A stretch of DNA of 64,000 bases from Nostoc sp. UHCC 0870 (GCF_022063185.1 NZ_CP091913.1:1922001-1986000), one strand, 5' to 3'; positions 19,001 to 29,300 are shown, numbered from the stretch's first letter. Program-made: numbers and translations. The notes: generated by a model not told the origin, from the letters alone.

Positions 19001-19059
19001 CCCATCCCTCGCCTAAGTATTGGGCAGCATTTACTTTAATTGGGGAAGTCGGGGAGTAG
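16033..19059 (+). CDS. Exported TPR-CHAT protease with eleven near-identical TPR units
   Basis: 1008 residues. A signal peptide (about 1-38, ending VLAQ) points to export. Residues about 45-540 are 40-residue TPR units; eleven carry GDYAKAIDYxQQxLAI and are almost identical also in DNA (120-bp period from 16321 to 17640). The C-terminal CHAT domain (about 690-1005) has the catalytic pair H875 (IIHLATHG) and C920 (LVVLSACDTG). TPR-CHAT proteins are caspase-fold cysteine proteases, with TPRs binding a partner that switches the protease. It follows the response regulator by 53 bases, and GGGGAA precedes the ATG. The target is unknown. Confidence 0.9.
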   Translation: MRYSKISTTAFITFILTVSIPFPAKLPAFLQVSQVLAQTADARKAEADRLLQQGIEQFETSQFTDALQSWQQALQLYREIKDRLGEGQSLGNLGAAYLSLGDYAKAIDYQQQTLAIARQIKDRQGEGAALGSLGNAYLSLGDYAKAIDYQQQSLAIARQIKDRQGEGAALGSLGNAYLSLGDYAKAIDYQQQTLAIARQIKDHQGEGQSLGSLGNAYFSLGDYVKAIDYYQQRLAIARQIKDRQGEGNALGNLGSAYFSLGDYAKAIDYYQQSLAIARQIKDRRGEGTVLGNLGNAYNALGDYAKAIDYYQQHLAIARQIQDRQGEGAALGNLGNAYNALGDYAKAIDYYQQHLAIARQIKDRQGEGNALGNLGNAYFSLGDYAKAIDYQQQRLAIARQIQDRRGEGTALGNLGNAYFSLGDYAKAIDYQQQSLAIARQIKDRLGEGQSLGSLGNAYYALGDYAKAIDYHQQYLAIARQIQGRRGEGTALGSLGIAYLSLGDYAKAIDYQQQYLAIARQIKDRRGEGTGLNNLGFTFYTQGNLTLAESTLLEGIKVLESLRGRELKDSEKVSIFETQRNTYNHLQKVLIAQNKPDAALEISERGRGRAFVELLASRLSANSQEKLPTPPTITEIKQIAKQQNATLVQYSIIYDDFKIQGKQQVKESELYIWVIKPTGEVTFRKADLKPLWQKENTNLTELVTTSRESIGARGILVSENPDAPKVKQKLRRLHELLIEPIADLLPSNENERVTFVPQDELFLVPFPALRDAENKYLIEKHTILTAPSIQVLDLTRQQQVNSKKSGEVLLVGNPKMPKVVLKPGEPPEQLSNLIWAEKEAKDIASLFGTQAITGDKATETAIVQQMTKARIIHLATHGILDNFRGLGSAIALTPSAQDDGLLTAEEIFNLKLNADLVVLSACDTGRGRITGDGVIGLSRSFITAGVPSVIVSLWAVDDNSTSVLMTKFYQNMEQNLDKATALRNAMLSTMKTHPSPKYWAAFTLIGEVGE
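16261..17640 (+). repeat. 120-bp in-frame tandem repeat coding TPRs
   Basis: Eleven full units lie exactly 120 bases apart (from 16321, 16441 and so on to 17521) with diverged flanking partial units. Units differ at few positions, mainly around the CAACAA-AGTTTA segment and the GGTGCTGCA segment. The near-identity at silent positions points to recent amplification or ongoing homogenisation rather than selection on protein alone. Confidence 0.95.
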
Positions 19060-19114
19060 GGGTGTAGGGGTGTAGGGGAGGAAATCAGCTTTTTTGCTGC
19101 CCTCTCTTCGTAGG

Positions 19115-19293
19115 GGCTACGGTGTACACACAAGTTATCGAATCACTACTAGGCCTCGAATTACCCCACCCTAACCCTCCCCTTGGAAAGGGGAGGGAAC
19201 TAGATTTTCCGGTTTCCCCCCTTTCCAAGGGGGGATTAAGGGGGGTAAAACCCGGATCTCAAAGTAACTCCGATTTGTGTGTACACCGTAGCC
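19115..19293. mobile_element. MITE-like element with 19-bp terminal inverted repeats
   Basis: The ends are GGCTACGGTGTACACACAA (19115-19133) and its exact complement (19275-19293). The 140-base inside carries CCCTCCCCTTGGAAAGG-type palindromes often seen in cyanobacterial intergenic DNA. No credible transposase is encoded. It lies between the TPR-CHAT and subtilase genes and might split their transcription. Confidence 0.65.
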
Positions 19294-19381
19294 TACGAGG
19301 AAAGGGGCTGGGGGTGAGGTCAAGGGCTATCAAGTTAAATTTGCAACGCTGAAAAATAGTTTATTCAGAGGAAATACATCG

Positions 19382-21517
19382 ATGAAACTTTTCACAACTT
19401 CTATTGTTTTAACTGGCTTTGTTTGGTCTAGTTTTGGTATATTTTCTCTGCCTAGAAATCGGACTGCGATCGCTCAACTTCAAAAACAGAGTGATTTATT
19501 TTACCTGTATAAAGGGCAACGTATACCTTTAAATCAACGCCAAGATGCGATCGCAGTATCTTTCAAAAATCTACCTACTACTCGCAGTCTAGGAGGGACA
19601 ACTATACCTCTATATCAACAACTGCAACAAGATTTACAGCGTAATGTGCGATCAACTACACCACCAATAGTCAATCCCCTGGGTGATAACTATGCTGTGG
19701 TGACTGTAACGGGTGAATCAGGAAAGATGATACAGCAAAGCATTCAACAGCAACCCTATGTACAAAGCACTTTACCAGTTCTCAGTCGCAACAGTCAGGA
19801 AGATGTAATTATTTTACCTAATGAAATTATCCTCAGCTTTGATCCCAAGTTATCACAACAGCAACGGCAGACAATCCTAGAGCAAAATAATTTAGAGATT
19901 GTCAGAAAACTACGCTTTCAGCGCGATCGCTATCTCGTTAAATCTACGGTGGCTGATGGTACAAGAGTTCTCGGTGTGGCTAATCAACTTACTAATGTTA
20001 AAGGTGTCAGTTCAGTTACACCCAACTTTGTGCAATCTGTTAGCAATAGAAATCTAGAAATGACTGCTCAACAAATCCAGGGATTTGAGCAATGGGGACT
20101 AGATAAGAGTACACCAAAAACTGTAGCTCAAGCAAGCCAGAAGACTTTACCTGAAAGCAACTTATTGGCTTTTGGTTGGCATTTGAATAGTATCCCTCTC
20201 AAACAATGTTTGCAACAGGAAATATCTAGTTGGGCTGCATTACAAACTTGCTTACAGTCACCAACAGCCGCTACTAAATCTAGAATTACCCGCACCGATA
20301 TCAGAGTTACAGAAGCATGGAAACATAGTAACGGTGGACGGGGTGTAGTAGTTGCAGTTTTAGATAGTTTAATTCAATGGGATCATCCTGATTTAGCAGA
20401 TAGTTTATACAAAGTGCAAGCGGCTGATAAATGTCCCGATGAAGTCCACGGTTGGGATTTTTCTAGTGGTGGGAATCATGATGACCCTTGTAAAATTGGC
20501 GACTCTGATACTCGCGTTAATCCCACAGAACTCGCAATATTGGGTTCACAATTTCAAGACACCTTTCAACTATCAGATGCTAAATTAGTCCAGCAATATC
20601 CGCGAGAGTTCGCCTATTTGCGGCAAAGATATCCCCAAGCCTCACTAGAAGACATTGCTAACTACATTCGTTTTATCGTGAGAACTAACAAAATCGGCGG
20701 AGAATTTCATGGTACTTATGTTAGTGGAACGATCGCAGCCAAACCCAAAAACGGTCAAGGATTGCTAGGTGTTGCCCCTAACGCCAAAATTTTACCAGTG
20801 CGGGTATTTGGTTTAAATGGTAGTTTTATACCTTCCGCTTATATTGAAGCACTGGGTTACGCAGCCGATCGCGGTGCTGATATCATCAATCTTAGCCTGG
20901 GTAGTATATTACCCACAGAAGCAGAAGAAAGTGCGATCGCTGATTTACTCCAAGCCTATCCTAAATTAGTAATTGTAGCGGCGGCTGGCAATTCCAGCAA
21001 CAACAGCGTAGCCTACCCCGCCGGCTATCCCGGAGTTTTAGCCGTAGGAGCAACCAACCTCATGGGACAGCGCGCGCCTTATAGTAATTACGGTCAAGGA
21101 TTAGATTTAGTTGCACCAGGAGGCGACTTAGGGACACCAAACTTATTAGGAGGCATTCCCACTACAGGCGGTACTTGGTTGAACGCCTTTTGGCAAGGAA
21201 TACCCGATCCTACATCACGGTGGTCTTATGTAGTTGATTCTAGAGGTAAATATTGGTGGGTACAAGGCACATCATTTGCTGCCCCTGCTGTGGCTGGAGT
21301 AGTGGCCTTAATGAAAGCAGAAGATCCTCAAAGACTATTGAAACGCGATCGTTTTATTAGTATCCTCAAATCCACAGCCAGTTATCAAGCGTTGACCATT
21401 ACCGATGCAGAAGCCAAAACCTACAGTTCACAACCCGGAAAAATTCGTCAGCACCTCTTCGGTAGCGGACTTGTTAACGCTGATGCAGCCGTGCGCCTAG
21501 TGAAAAGAAGACGTTAA
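19382..21517 (+). CDS. Exported subtilisin-family (S8) serine protease
   Basis: 711 residues with an N-terminal signal segment (about 1-32). Residues about 35-300 are a long pro-region-like domain. The catalytic triad is intact: D328 (VAVLDSLIQWDHPDL), H443 (EFHGTYVSG) and S631 (GTSFAAPAVAG), with the oxyanion Asn in AAAGNSSNNS. The gap between D and H is about 115 residues, much longer than in subtilisin, because of an inserted helical segment (TELAILGSQFQDTFQLSDAK and following). Four cysteines around 270-375 may form disulfides. AGAGGAAA precedes the ATG. It stands 322 bases after TPR-CHAT with no shared motif of its own, so it may depend on the upstream promoter. Confidence 0.92.
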   Translation: MKLFTTSIVLTGFVWSSFGIFSLPRNRTAIAQLQKQSDLFYLYKGQRIPLNQRQDAIAVSFKNLPTTRSLGGTTIPLYQQLQQDLQRNVRSTTPPIVNPLGDNYAVVTVTGESGKMIQQSIQQQPYVQSTLPVLSRNSQEDVIILPNEIILSFDPKLSQQQRQTILEQNNLEIVRKLRFQRDRYLVKSTVADGTRVLGVANQLTNVKGVSSVTPNFVQSVSNRNLEMTAQQIQGFEQWGLDKSTPKTVAQASQKTLPESNLLAFGWHLNSIPLKQCLQQEISSWAALQTCLQSPTAATKSRITRTDIRVTEAWKHSNGGRGVVVAVLDSLIQWDHPDLADSLYKVQAADKCPDEVHGWDFSSGGNHDDPCKIGDSDTRVNPTELAILGSQFQDTFQLSDAKLVQQYPREFAYLRQRYPQASLEDIANYIRFIVRTNKIGGEFHGTYVSGTIAAKPKNGQGLLGVAPNAKILPVRVFGLNGSFIPSAYIEALGYAADRGADIINLSLGSILPTEAEESAIADLLQAYPKLVIVAAAGNSSNNSVAYPAGYPGVLAVGATNLMGQRAPYSNYGQGLDLVAPGGDLGTPNLLGGIPTTGGTWLNAFWQGIPDPTSRWSYVVDSRGKYWWVQGTSFAAPAVAGVVALMKAEDPQRLLKRDRFISILKSTASYQALTITDAEAKTYSSQPGKIRQHLFGSGLVNADAAVRLVKRRR

Positions 21518-21714
21518 AGCAATTCGTAATTCGTAATTCGTAATTCGTAATTCGTAATAGCCTGCGGGAAGGGCGAAAGAAACAAGTAAAATCCTCTTTC
21601 CCCCTGCCCCCTGCCCCCTGCCCCCTGCCTTATTTCTTAGGAATCAATAGCATAACTCCTCTTCACTCCGCGTAACTTTGCGCTGACCTCAGCGAACCTC
21701 TGCGTTTAAAAAAC

Positions 21715-21752
21715 TGCATAACCTCGAAGCTACTAGAGATATAGCAACTGAC
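21715..21752 (+). promoter_or_regulatory. Shared island promoter motif, orphan copy C
   Basis: TGCATAACCTC at 21715-21725 followed 10 bases later by GAGATATAGCAACT, very close to copies D and E. Unlike the others it has no + strand gene downstream: a mini-element follows and then the Uma2 gene on the opposite strand. The 60-70 bases upstream also match those upstream of copy E, so this looks like a leftover of a duplicated unit that lost its gene. Confidence 0.55.
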
Positions 21753-21758
21753 ATATTA

Positions 21759-21823
21759 GTAGAGTGCGTCAGACTGCTAAAATGTTGTCAATAAATATAC
21801 TTTTGATATCTGACACACCCTAC
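21759..21823. repeat. 65-bp palindromic mini-element, second copy
   Basis: The ends are GTAGAGTGCGTCAGA and TCTGACACACCCTAC, inverted repeats with two mismatches. The length equals that of the element at 4686-4750 and the arms are related, while the centre differs. It sits between orphan motif C and the end of the Uma2 gene. Confidence 0.6.
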
Positions 21824-21846
21824 AAGATTACTACTGTACAAAACTA

Positions 21847-22464
21847 CTACAAAGCACCATTAAAAATCTGATTAGCAGTCAGTTGCAAATCTGGAAAAGT
21901 AGGAGATATAATCCGTTCAAAATTCCTAAATTGAGCGACTTGATATTCTTCATCTACTAAATTGTAGATAGAAATAGTTGGTTGCTTAGGATTACCGATA
22001 AATTTTCTTGCTCCCAAAGCCGCATAATCAACAATCCAATATTCAGGAATCTTCATTGCTTCATAACTCCCCAATTTGGTGTAATAATCATCTTCCCAAT
22101 TTGTACTTACAACCTCAATTACCAAAGGGATGGATTCACTTTGAGTCACAGTAGATGCTTTTGACCATAATTCCTCATTCTCCAAATTAGCATCATTAAT
22201 TAAAATCACATCAGGGGAATAACCCGATGATTTCCTCGGTGGTTTAACTAACGCTGTTTTCGGGATAAAGTATGGTAGTTGCAGGCGTTTATATTCAACA
22301 GTAATTTCCCCTGCTAAAAATCCTGTAACTTTTTCATGTTTTCCACTCGGCTGAGGCATTTCTACAATTAATCCGTCGTGTAATTCGTAACGCTTCCCCG
22401 TGTTTGACGGCAACCAGTCAATAAATTCTTCAAAGGTAAACAGTTTAGGTAAAGCTTGCGCCAT
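21847..22464 (-). CDS. Uma2-family (DUF820) putative endonuclease
   Basis: 205 residues of the PD-(D/E)XK-like Uma2 family, which is greatly expanded in cyanobacteria. It shows the N-terminal TFEEFIDWLP and YELHDGLIVEMP, the central GYSPDVILI with the metal-binding Asp, and EVVSTNWEDDYYTKLGSYEA plus IPEYWIVDYAALG near the end. DNA cleavage is inferred for the family and rarely shown. The gene is on the opposite strand to the island and separates orphan motif C from motif D, so it looks like an insertion into the island. A related Uma2 gene is at 35825. Confidence 0.9.
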   Translation of the reverse strand: MAQALPKLFTFEEFIDWLPSNTGKRYELHDGLIVEMPQPSGKHEKVTGFLAGEITVEYKRLQLPYFIPKTALVKPPRKSSGYSPDVILINDANLENEELWSKASTVTQSESIPLVIEVVSTNWEDDYYTKLGSYEAMKIPEYWIVDYAALGARKFIGNPKQPTISIYNLVDEEYQVAQFRNFERIISPTFPDLQLTANQIFNGAL

Positions 22465-22624
22465 ATCAAAATCTCCACTTGTTACGACTTTACCATTTCC
22501 AGCATTGGGACTTTTTTAACCGGATGCGATTGATCGGTTCTCTAGCATTGATATTAACATTTTCATGATTTTCCATATTGAAAACATCTCATCAGCAGCC
22601 CAAAACCCTAAAAAATAGTAAAAC

Positions 22625-22662
22625 TGCATAACCTCAAAACCACTAGAGATATATTAACTCGT
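22625..22662 (+). promoter_or_regulatory. Shared island promoter motif, copy D
   Basis: TGCATAACCTC at 22625-22635 with GAGATATATTAACTCG 10 bases later. It ends 56 bases before the ATG of the TPR-CHAT gene. From here to the ATG the sequence is almost the same as at copy E, with the same spacing. Confidence 0.65.
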
Positions 22663-22691
22663 AAGTAGAAACCAGTAGATTATCTAAACTT

Positions 22692-25600
22692 ATGACTAAA
22701 CGAGTAGAAATACTAGCAAAGGTGAGCCGCCACAGTTTAATATTCCTGCTGAGTGCGGTGTTGCTATCAGAGTCAGTGGGAGCAACCCAGAGAAATCAAA
22801 AGTTGCAGATAGCACAGCAACCAGGAAACGAACAACAAAATGCAACTCGCGCTGCTGCGGACAAACTTACACAAGAAGGGTTGAAACTTTTTCAACAAGG
22901 TACAGCAGAATCACTGCAACAGGCAAGAGAGAAATGGTTGGAAGCCTTAAAACTTTGGCAACAAGTTGATGATAAAACTTGGCAAGCCACCACCGTTGTT
23001 CTTATTGGACGTGTCTACGCCGATTTAGGAGAAAAGCAAGAGGCACTCAAATACTTCAACCAAGCCCTACCCCTACTCCGGGCAGTGGAGGACAGGAGAG
23101 GGGAAGCCACCACCCTCAACAATATTGGTGCTGTCTACTCTTCATTAGGAGAAAAGCAAGAGGCACTCAAATACCTAAAGCAAGCCCTACCCCTATTCCG
23201 GGCAGTGGAGGACAGGAGAGGGGAAGCAGCCACCCTTACTGGTATTGGTGCTGTCTACTCCTCATTAGGAGAAAAGCAAGAAGCACTAAAATACTACAAC
23301 CAAGCTTTACCCCTAAGAAGGGCAGTGGGGGACAGGGGAGGGCAAGCCACCACCCTCAACAATATTGGCTTAGTCTACGACTCATTAGGAGAAAAGCAAG
23401 AAGCCCTCAAATACTACGACCAAGCCCTAGCCCTATTCCGGGCAGTGGGGGACAGGGGAGGGCAAGCCACCACCCTCAACAATATTGGCTTAGTCTACAA
23501 CTCATTAGGAAAAAAGCAAGAGGCACTCAAATACTACAACCAAGCTCTACCCCTAATCCGGGTAGTGGGGGACAGGGGAACGGAAGCAGCCACCCTCAAT
23601 AATATTGGCTTAGTCTACGACTCATTAGGAGAAAAGCAAGAAGCACTAAAATACTACAACCAAGCTCTACCCCTAATCCGGGTAGTGGGGGACAGGGGAG
23701 GGCAAGCCACCACCCTCAACAATATTGGCAAAGTCTACGCTGATTTAGGAGAAAAGCAAGAGGCACTCAACTACTACAACCAAGCCCTACCCCTACTCCG
23801 GGCAGTGGGGGACAGGGGAGGGCAAGCCACCACCCTCAACAATATTGGTACAGTCTACGACTCATTAGGAGAAAAGCAAGAGGCACTCAAATACTACAAC
23901 CAAGCCCTACCCCTACTCCGGGCAGTGGGGGACAGGGGAGGGGAAGCCGGCATCCTCAGCAATATTGGCTTAGTCTACGCCGATTTAGGAGAAAAGCAAG
24001 AGGCACTCAAATACCTAAAGCAAGCCCTACCCCTATTCCGGGCAGTAGGGGACAGAGGAGGGGAAGCCAACACCCTCAACAATATTGGCTTAGTCTACGC
24101 CGATTTAGGAGAAAAGCAAGAGGCACTCAAATACTACAACCAAGCCCTACCCCTATACCGGGGAGTGGGGGACAGGGGAGGGGAAGCTACCACCCTCAGC
24201 AATCTTGGCTCTGTCTACAACTCATTAGGAGAAAAGCAAGAGGCACTCAAATACTACAACCAAGCCCTACCCCTAATCCGGGCAGTGGGGGACAGGGGAG
24301 GGGAAGCCACAATCCTTTCTAATCTAGCTAAATTAGAACGTGACAGAGGCAACCTGGAACAAGCCCGCACACACATTCAAGCAGCTATCAATATAATTGA
24401 AGATTTACGCACCAAAATCGATGACCAAAAACTGCGTACTTCCTACTTTGCCTCAGTGCAGAACTACTATAAATTCTACACCGACCTGCTGATGCAACTG
24501 CACAAAAAAGACCCATCTAAGGGCTACGACGCATTAGCACTGCACATCAGTGAACGTTCCCGCGCCCGTAGTTTAGTCGAACTGTTAACCGAAGCCCGTG
24601 CAGGTATTCGTAAAGACATTGACCCCAAACTATTAGCAGAAGAACAGCGTTTACTGCAACTCATCAATGCCAGAGAAAAACAACGATTTGAAATCCTCAA
24701 TAGTCCCAAAATTCAAGAATTGCCTTATAAAAACCTCGCAGACAAACTACAAACACAAATCACAGACCTCCGCCAACAATACCAACAACTACAAACCAAA
24801 ATCCGCACCACTAGCCCCAAATATGCCGATTTGATATATCCCCAGCCTTTAACCCTGCCCCAAATTCAGCAACAATTAGATAAAGACACCCTATTACTGC
24901 AATATTCCCTCGGTGAAGAACGCAGCTATTTATGGGCGGTGACTCCCGACTCTATCAACACCTACGAACTCCCCAAACGAGCAGACATAGAAGCCGCCGC
25001 CGAAAACTTCTATAAGTTGTTGCAAAATCGAGGTAATTTACTCAGTTCTACCAGAGGCATTCAACCAGTACCTACTGATATCAGCAAATCTCAACATATC
25101 AACTCTGCCACCAAACTCAGTCAACTAATTTTATCCCCAGTCGCCAATCAGTTGGGTAAAAAACGCTTAGTAATTGTAGCTGACGGGAATTTGCAAATGA
25201 TTCCCTTTGCGGCATTACCTGATTTAACCCAAGTTGGGAATCAAACAGAGGAAAATTACCAACCGTTACTAGTCAACCATGAAATTGTCCATTTACCTTC
25301 CATGACCGCTATTGCTACCCAAAGAACAGCCCTCAAAGGACGCAATAGCGCACCCAAAACTTTAGCCGTCCTCGCTGACCCTGTGTTTGCAGCTACTGAC
25401 CAAAGAGTCACAGGCCAGCCTGAGAAGATTGTTCCTGACCTAGATTTGAGTTTAGAGAAATTAGCCCTGCAACGAGCCGCCAAAAATCTCAATCGTGATA
25501 ATTGGGGGCGCATCCCAGGTACACGCCAGGAAGCGGAAACTATTTTAAAAATGGTTGCTCCCCAACAGCGCGTACAAGCTTTTGATTTTGATGCTAATTT

Positions 25601-26084
25601 CGATTGGGTCACTAACCCACAACTATCTCAATATCGATTCATCCATTTGGCTACCCACGGTTTCGCTGACTCCAAGAACCCAGAATTATCAGGTATTGTT
25701 CTTTCTTTGGTGGATAAAACAGGTCAACCAATCAACAGACAATATCTGCGATTGCGGGATATTTTTAACCTGAATTTTCCGGCGGATTTGGTGGTGTTGA
25801 GTGCTTGTGAAACTGGTTTAGGTCAGAATGTCAACGGTGAAGGGTTGGTGGGGTTGACAAGGGGGTTTATGTATGCAGGGGCGGAACGTCTGGCTGTGTC
25901 GCTGTGGAAGGTGGATGATACAGGTACATCACAACTGATGCAGGAATTTTACCAGCAAATGTTGCAGCAGGATAAATCGCCGAATATTGCTTTGCGTGAT
26001 GCTCAGTTGAAGATGTGGCAGCAAGATAAGTGGCGCAATCCTTATTTTTGGTCGGCTTTTATCTTTCAGGGTGAATGGCGATAA
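22692..26084 (+). CDS. Exported TPR-CHAT protease (tandem paralog 1)
   Basis: 1130 residues. The N-terminus has a hydrophobic export segment ([16 protein letters not shown], about 17-32). Residues about 60-560 are TPRs, eleven of them 40 residues long with [17 protein letters not shown] and a strict 120-bp DNA period. A helical linker (about 560-760) contains [19 protein letters not shown]. The CHAT domain (about 800-1130) has H989 (FIHLATHGF) and C1039 ([10 protein letters not shown]). From the linker onwards it is nearly identical to the next gene, while the TPRs differ. It is preceded by motif D and has no evident ribosome binding site. Confidence 0.9.
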   Translation: MTKRVEILAKVSRHSLIFLLSAVLLSESVGATQRNQKLQIAQQPGNEQQNATRAAADKLTQEGLKLFQQGTAESLQQAREKWLEALKLWQQVDDKTWQATTVVLIGRVYADLGEKQEALKYFNQALPLLRAVEDRRGEATTLNNIGAVYSSLGEKQEALKYLKQALPLFRAVEDRRGEAATLTGIGAVYSSLGEKQEALKYYNQALPLRRAVGDRGGQATTLNNIGLVYDSLGEKQEALKYYDQALALFRAVGDRGGQATTLNNIGLVYNSLGKKQEALKYYNQALPLIRVVGDRGTEAATLNNIGLVYDSLGEKQEALKYYNQALPLIRVVGDRGGQATTLNNIGKVYADLGEKQEALNYYNQALPLLRAVGDRGGQATTLNNIGTVYDSLGEKQEALKYYNQALPLLRAVGDRGGEAGILSNIGLVYADLGEKQEALKYLKQALPLFRAVGDRGGEANTLNNIGLVYADLGEKQEALKYYNQALPLYRGVGDRGGEATTLSNLGSVYNSLGEKQEALKYYNQALPLIRAVGDRGGEATILSNLAKLERDRGNLEQARTHIQAAINIIEDLRTKIDDQKLRTSYFASVQNYYKFYTDLLMQLHKKDPSKGYDALALHISERSRARSLVELLTEARAGIRKDIDPKLLAEEQRLLQLINAREKQRFEILNSPKIQELPYKNLADKLQTQITDLRQQYQQLQTKIRTTSPKYADLIYPQPLTLPQIQQQLDKDTLLLQYSLGEERSYLWAVTPDSINTYELPKRADIEAAAENFYKLLQNRGNLLSSTRGIQPVPTDISKSQHINSATKLSQLILSPVANQLGKKRLVIVADGNLQMIPFAALPDLTQVGNQTEENYQPLLVNHEIVHLPSMTAIATQRTALKGRNSAPKTLAVLADPVFAATDQRVTGQPEKIVPDLDLSLEKLALQRAAKNLNRDNWGRIPGTRQEAETILKMVAPQQRVQAFDFDANFDWVTNPQLSQYRFIHLATHGFADSKNPELSGIVLSLVDKTGQPINRQYLRLRDIFNLNFPADLVVLSACETGLGQNVNGEGLVGLTRGFMYAGAERLAVSLWKVDDTGTSQLMQEFYQQMLQQDKSPNIALRDAQLKMWQQDKWRNPYFWSAFIFQGEWR
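23021..24340 (+). repeat. 120-bp in-frame TPR repeat array
   Basis: Eleven units at exact 120-base spacing, each starting near TTAGGAGAAAAGCAAG (23027, 23147 and so on). Most contain CCGGGCAGTGGGGGACAGG. They are more alike within this gene than to the equivalent units of the neighbouring paralog, a sign of within-gene homogenisation. Confidence 0.9.
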
Positions 26085-26253
26085 TTCGTAATTCGTAATA
26101 GCCTGCGGCAAGGCTTGCGCCTACGTAATTCGTAATTATGTTGAAAAATATCCCATCGCTTGCGTGAAAATATCACATGAGTCAATGGGATAACTCCTCT
26201 TAACTCCGCGTAACTTTGCGCTTACCTCAGCGAACTTCTGCGTTTAAAAAAAC

Positions 26254-26291
26254 TGCATAACCTCAAAACCACTAGAGATATAGTAACTCGT
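26254..26291 (+). promoter_or_regulatory. Shared island promoter motif, copy E
   Basis: TGCATAACCTC at 26254-26264, then GAGATATAGTAACTCG 10 bases later. It ends 56 bases before the ATG, exactly as copy D. The bases upstream (a TCCGCGTAACTTTGCGC repeat) match those upstream of copy C instead, so this promoter region is a mosaic of the two. Confidence 0.65.
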
Positions 26292-26320
26292 AAGTAGAAA
26301 CCAGTAGATTATCTAAACTT

Positions 26321-29300
26321 ATGACTAAACAAGTAGAAACACTAGCAAAGTTGAGCCGCCACGGTTTAATATTCCTGCTGAGTGCGGTGTTGCTATCAGA
26401 GTCAGTAGCAGCAACCCAGAAAAATCAAAGGTTGCAGATAGCACAGCAACCAGAAAACACACAACACAATGCAACTCGTGCTGCTGTGACCAAGCTCTGG
26501 CGAGAGGGGATGGAACGGGAGCGACAAGGGACAGCAGAATCACTTAGACAGGCAAGAGATAAATACCAACAAGCTTTAAAACTTTTACAGCAAATTGATG
26601 AGAAAAGAGGACAAGCCCTTACCCTTATTGTTATTGGCAATGTCTACTTCGATTTAGAAGAAAAACAACAAGCACTCAAATACTACAACCAAGCTTTAAC
26701 CATATTCGTTACTTTGAAAGACGAGAAAGGGCAAGCAGGTGCATTCCTTATTATTGGCAGTGTCTACTCCGATTTAGGAGAAAAACAACAAGCACTCAAA
26801 TACTACAACCAAGCTTTAACCATATTCCGCAAAGAAAAGGACAAGGGAAAGCAAGCCATCACCCTTAATAACATTGGCACTGTCTACGCCGATTTAGGAG
26901 AAAAGCAACAAGCACTCAAATACCATAACCAAGCACTAGCCCTACAAGATCCTGAAAAGGACAAGGGAGGGGTAGCCACTACCCTCAATAATATTGGCAC
27001 TGTCTACTTCGATTTAGGAGAAAAACAACAAGCCTTAAAATACTACAACCAAGCCCTAGCCCTAGCCCGTGCTGTGATGAACAGGAAAGCGGAAGCCACT
27101 ACCCTTAATAATATTGGCACTGTCTACTCGTCATTAGGAGAAAAACAACAAGCACTCAAATACCATAACCAAGCCCAAGATATATACCTTACCGTAGAAG
27201 ACAAAGGAGGGCTAGCCAATACCCTTAATAATATTGGTGCTGTCTACAACTCATTAGGAGAAAAGCAACAAGCACTCAAATACCATAACCAAGCCCTAAC
27301 CCTATACCGTGCCGTAGAGGACAGAGGCGGGGAAGCCACCACCCTCACTGGTATTGGTAATGTTTACGAATCATTAGGAGAAAAACAACAAGCCTTAAAA
27401 TACTACAACCAAGCCCTATCCCTACACCGTGCCGTAGAGGACAAAGGAGGGGAAGCTACCACTCTCAACAATCTTGGCACTGTTCATGACTCATTAGGAG
27501 AAAAGCAAGAGGCACTTAAATACTACAAGCAAGCCATAGCCCTACGTCGTGCAGTGGAAGACAAGGGTGGACAAGCCCAAACTCTCAATAATCTTGGCTT
27601 TTTCTACGACTCATTAGGAGAAAAGCAACAAGCACTCAAATACCTAAACCAAGCCCTAACCCTATACCGTGACTTGGAAGACAAGGGTGGACAAGCCACG
27701 ACTCTCAATAATCTTGGCAAAGTCTACGATGATTTAGATGAAAAGCAACAAGCCCTCTCATACTACAACCAAGCTTTACCCCTAAGTCGTGCCGTGGGGG
27801 ATAGGGGTACAGAAGCCATCACCCTCAATAATATTGGCTTAGTCTACTCTTCGTTAGGCGAAAAACAACAAGCCCTAAAATACCTAAAACAAGCCCTAGC
27901 CCTCAAACGTGGTGTGGGGGACAGAGCCGGAGAAGCCACCACCCTGAATAATTTTGGTAATGTTTACGAATCATTAGGAGAAAAACAAAAAGCCTTCTCA
28001 TACTACAACCAAGCTCTACCCCTATACCGTGCAGTAGGAGATAGAAGCGGGGAAGCCAATACCCTTTACAACATGGCTTACCTAGAACTCAAGCAAGATA
28101 ACTTGCAACCAGCCCGCACACATATTCAAGCAGCCATCGACATCATTGAAGATTTACGCACCAAAATCGATGACCAACAACTGCGTACTTCTTACTTTGC
28201 CTCAGTTCAGACTTACTATAGACTGTACATCCATCTGCTGATGCAACTGCATAAAAAAGACCCCTCCCAAGGCTACAACGCATTAGCACTGCACATCAGT
28301 GAACGTTCCCGCGCCCGTAGTTTAGTCGAACTGTTAACCGAAGCCCGTGCAGGTATTCGTAAAGACATTGACCCCAAACTATTAGCAGAAGAACAGCGTT
28401 TACTACAACTCATCAATGCCAGCGAAAAACAACGATTTGAAATCCTCAATAGTCCCAAAATTCAACAATTGCCTGATAAAAACCTCGCAGACAAACTACA
28501 AACACAAATCACAGACCTCCGCCAACAATACCAACAACTACAAACCCAAATTCGCACCACTAGCCCCAAATATGCCGATTTGGTATATCCTCAACCTTTA
28601 ACCTTGCCCCAAATTCAGCAACAACTAGATAAAGACACCCTATTACTGCAATATTCCCTCGGTGAAGAACGCAGCTATTTATGGGCGGTGACTCCCGACT
28701 CTATCAACACCTACGAACTCCCCAAACGAGCAGACATAGAAGCCGCCGCCGAAAACTTCTATAAGTTGTTGCAAAACCGAGGTAATTTACTCAGTTCTAC
28801 CAGAGGCATTCAACCAGTACCTACTGATATCAGCAAATCTCAACATATCAACTCTGCCACCAAACTCAGTCAACTGATTTTATCCCCAGTCGCCAATCAG
28901 TTGGGTAAAAAACGCTTAGTGATTGTGGCTGACGGTACTTTGCAAATGATTCCCTTTGCGGCATTACCTGACTTAACCCAAGTGGGGAATCAAACAGAGG
29001 CAAATTACCAACCGCTACTAGTCAACCACGAAATTGTCCATTTACCTTCCATGACCGCTATTGCTACCCAAAGAACAGCCCTCAAAGGTCGCAAAACTGC
29101 ACCCAAAACTCTAGCCGTCCTCGCTGACCCTGTGTTTGCCGCTACTGACCAAAGAGTCACAGGCCAGCCTGAGAAGATTGTTCCTGACCTAGATTTGAGT
29201 GTAGAGGAATTAGCCCTGCAACGAGCCGCCAAAAATCTCAATCGTAATAGTTGGGGTCGCATCCCAGGTACACGCCAGGAAGCGGAAACTATTTTGAAAA

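Larger units (their letters stand above)
21518..21846. other. Gene-free stretch with STRR, orphan motif and mini-element
   Basis: After the subtilase it holds TAATTCG repeats (21520-21559), a CCCCCTG repeat run (21598-21628), a GCGTAACTTTGCGC-containing dispersed repeat (21655-21710), motif copy C (21715) and a 65-bp mini-element (21759-21823). No gene is present. Confidence 0.65.

Noticed and set aside
22979..23602. A 207-codon open frame inside the TPR array of the 22692 gene
   Set aside because: It is an alternative frame of the 120-bp repeat; its protein is low-complexity PSPTPxPGSGGQ repeats and has no start context.
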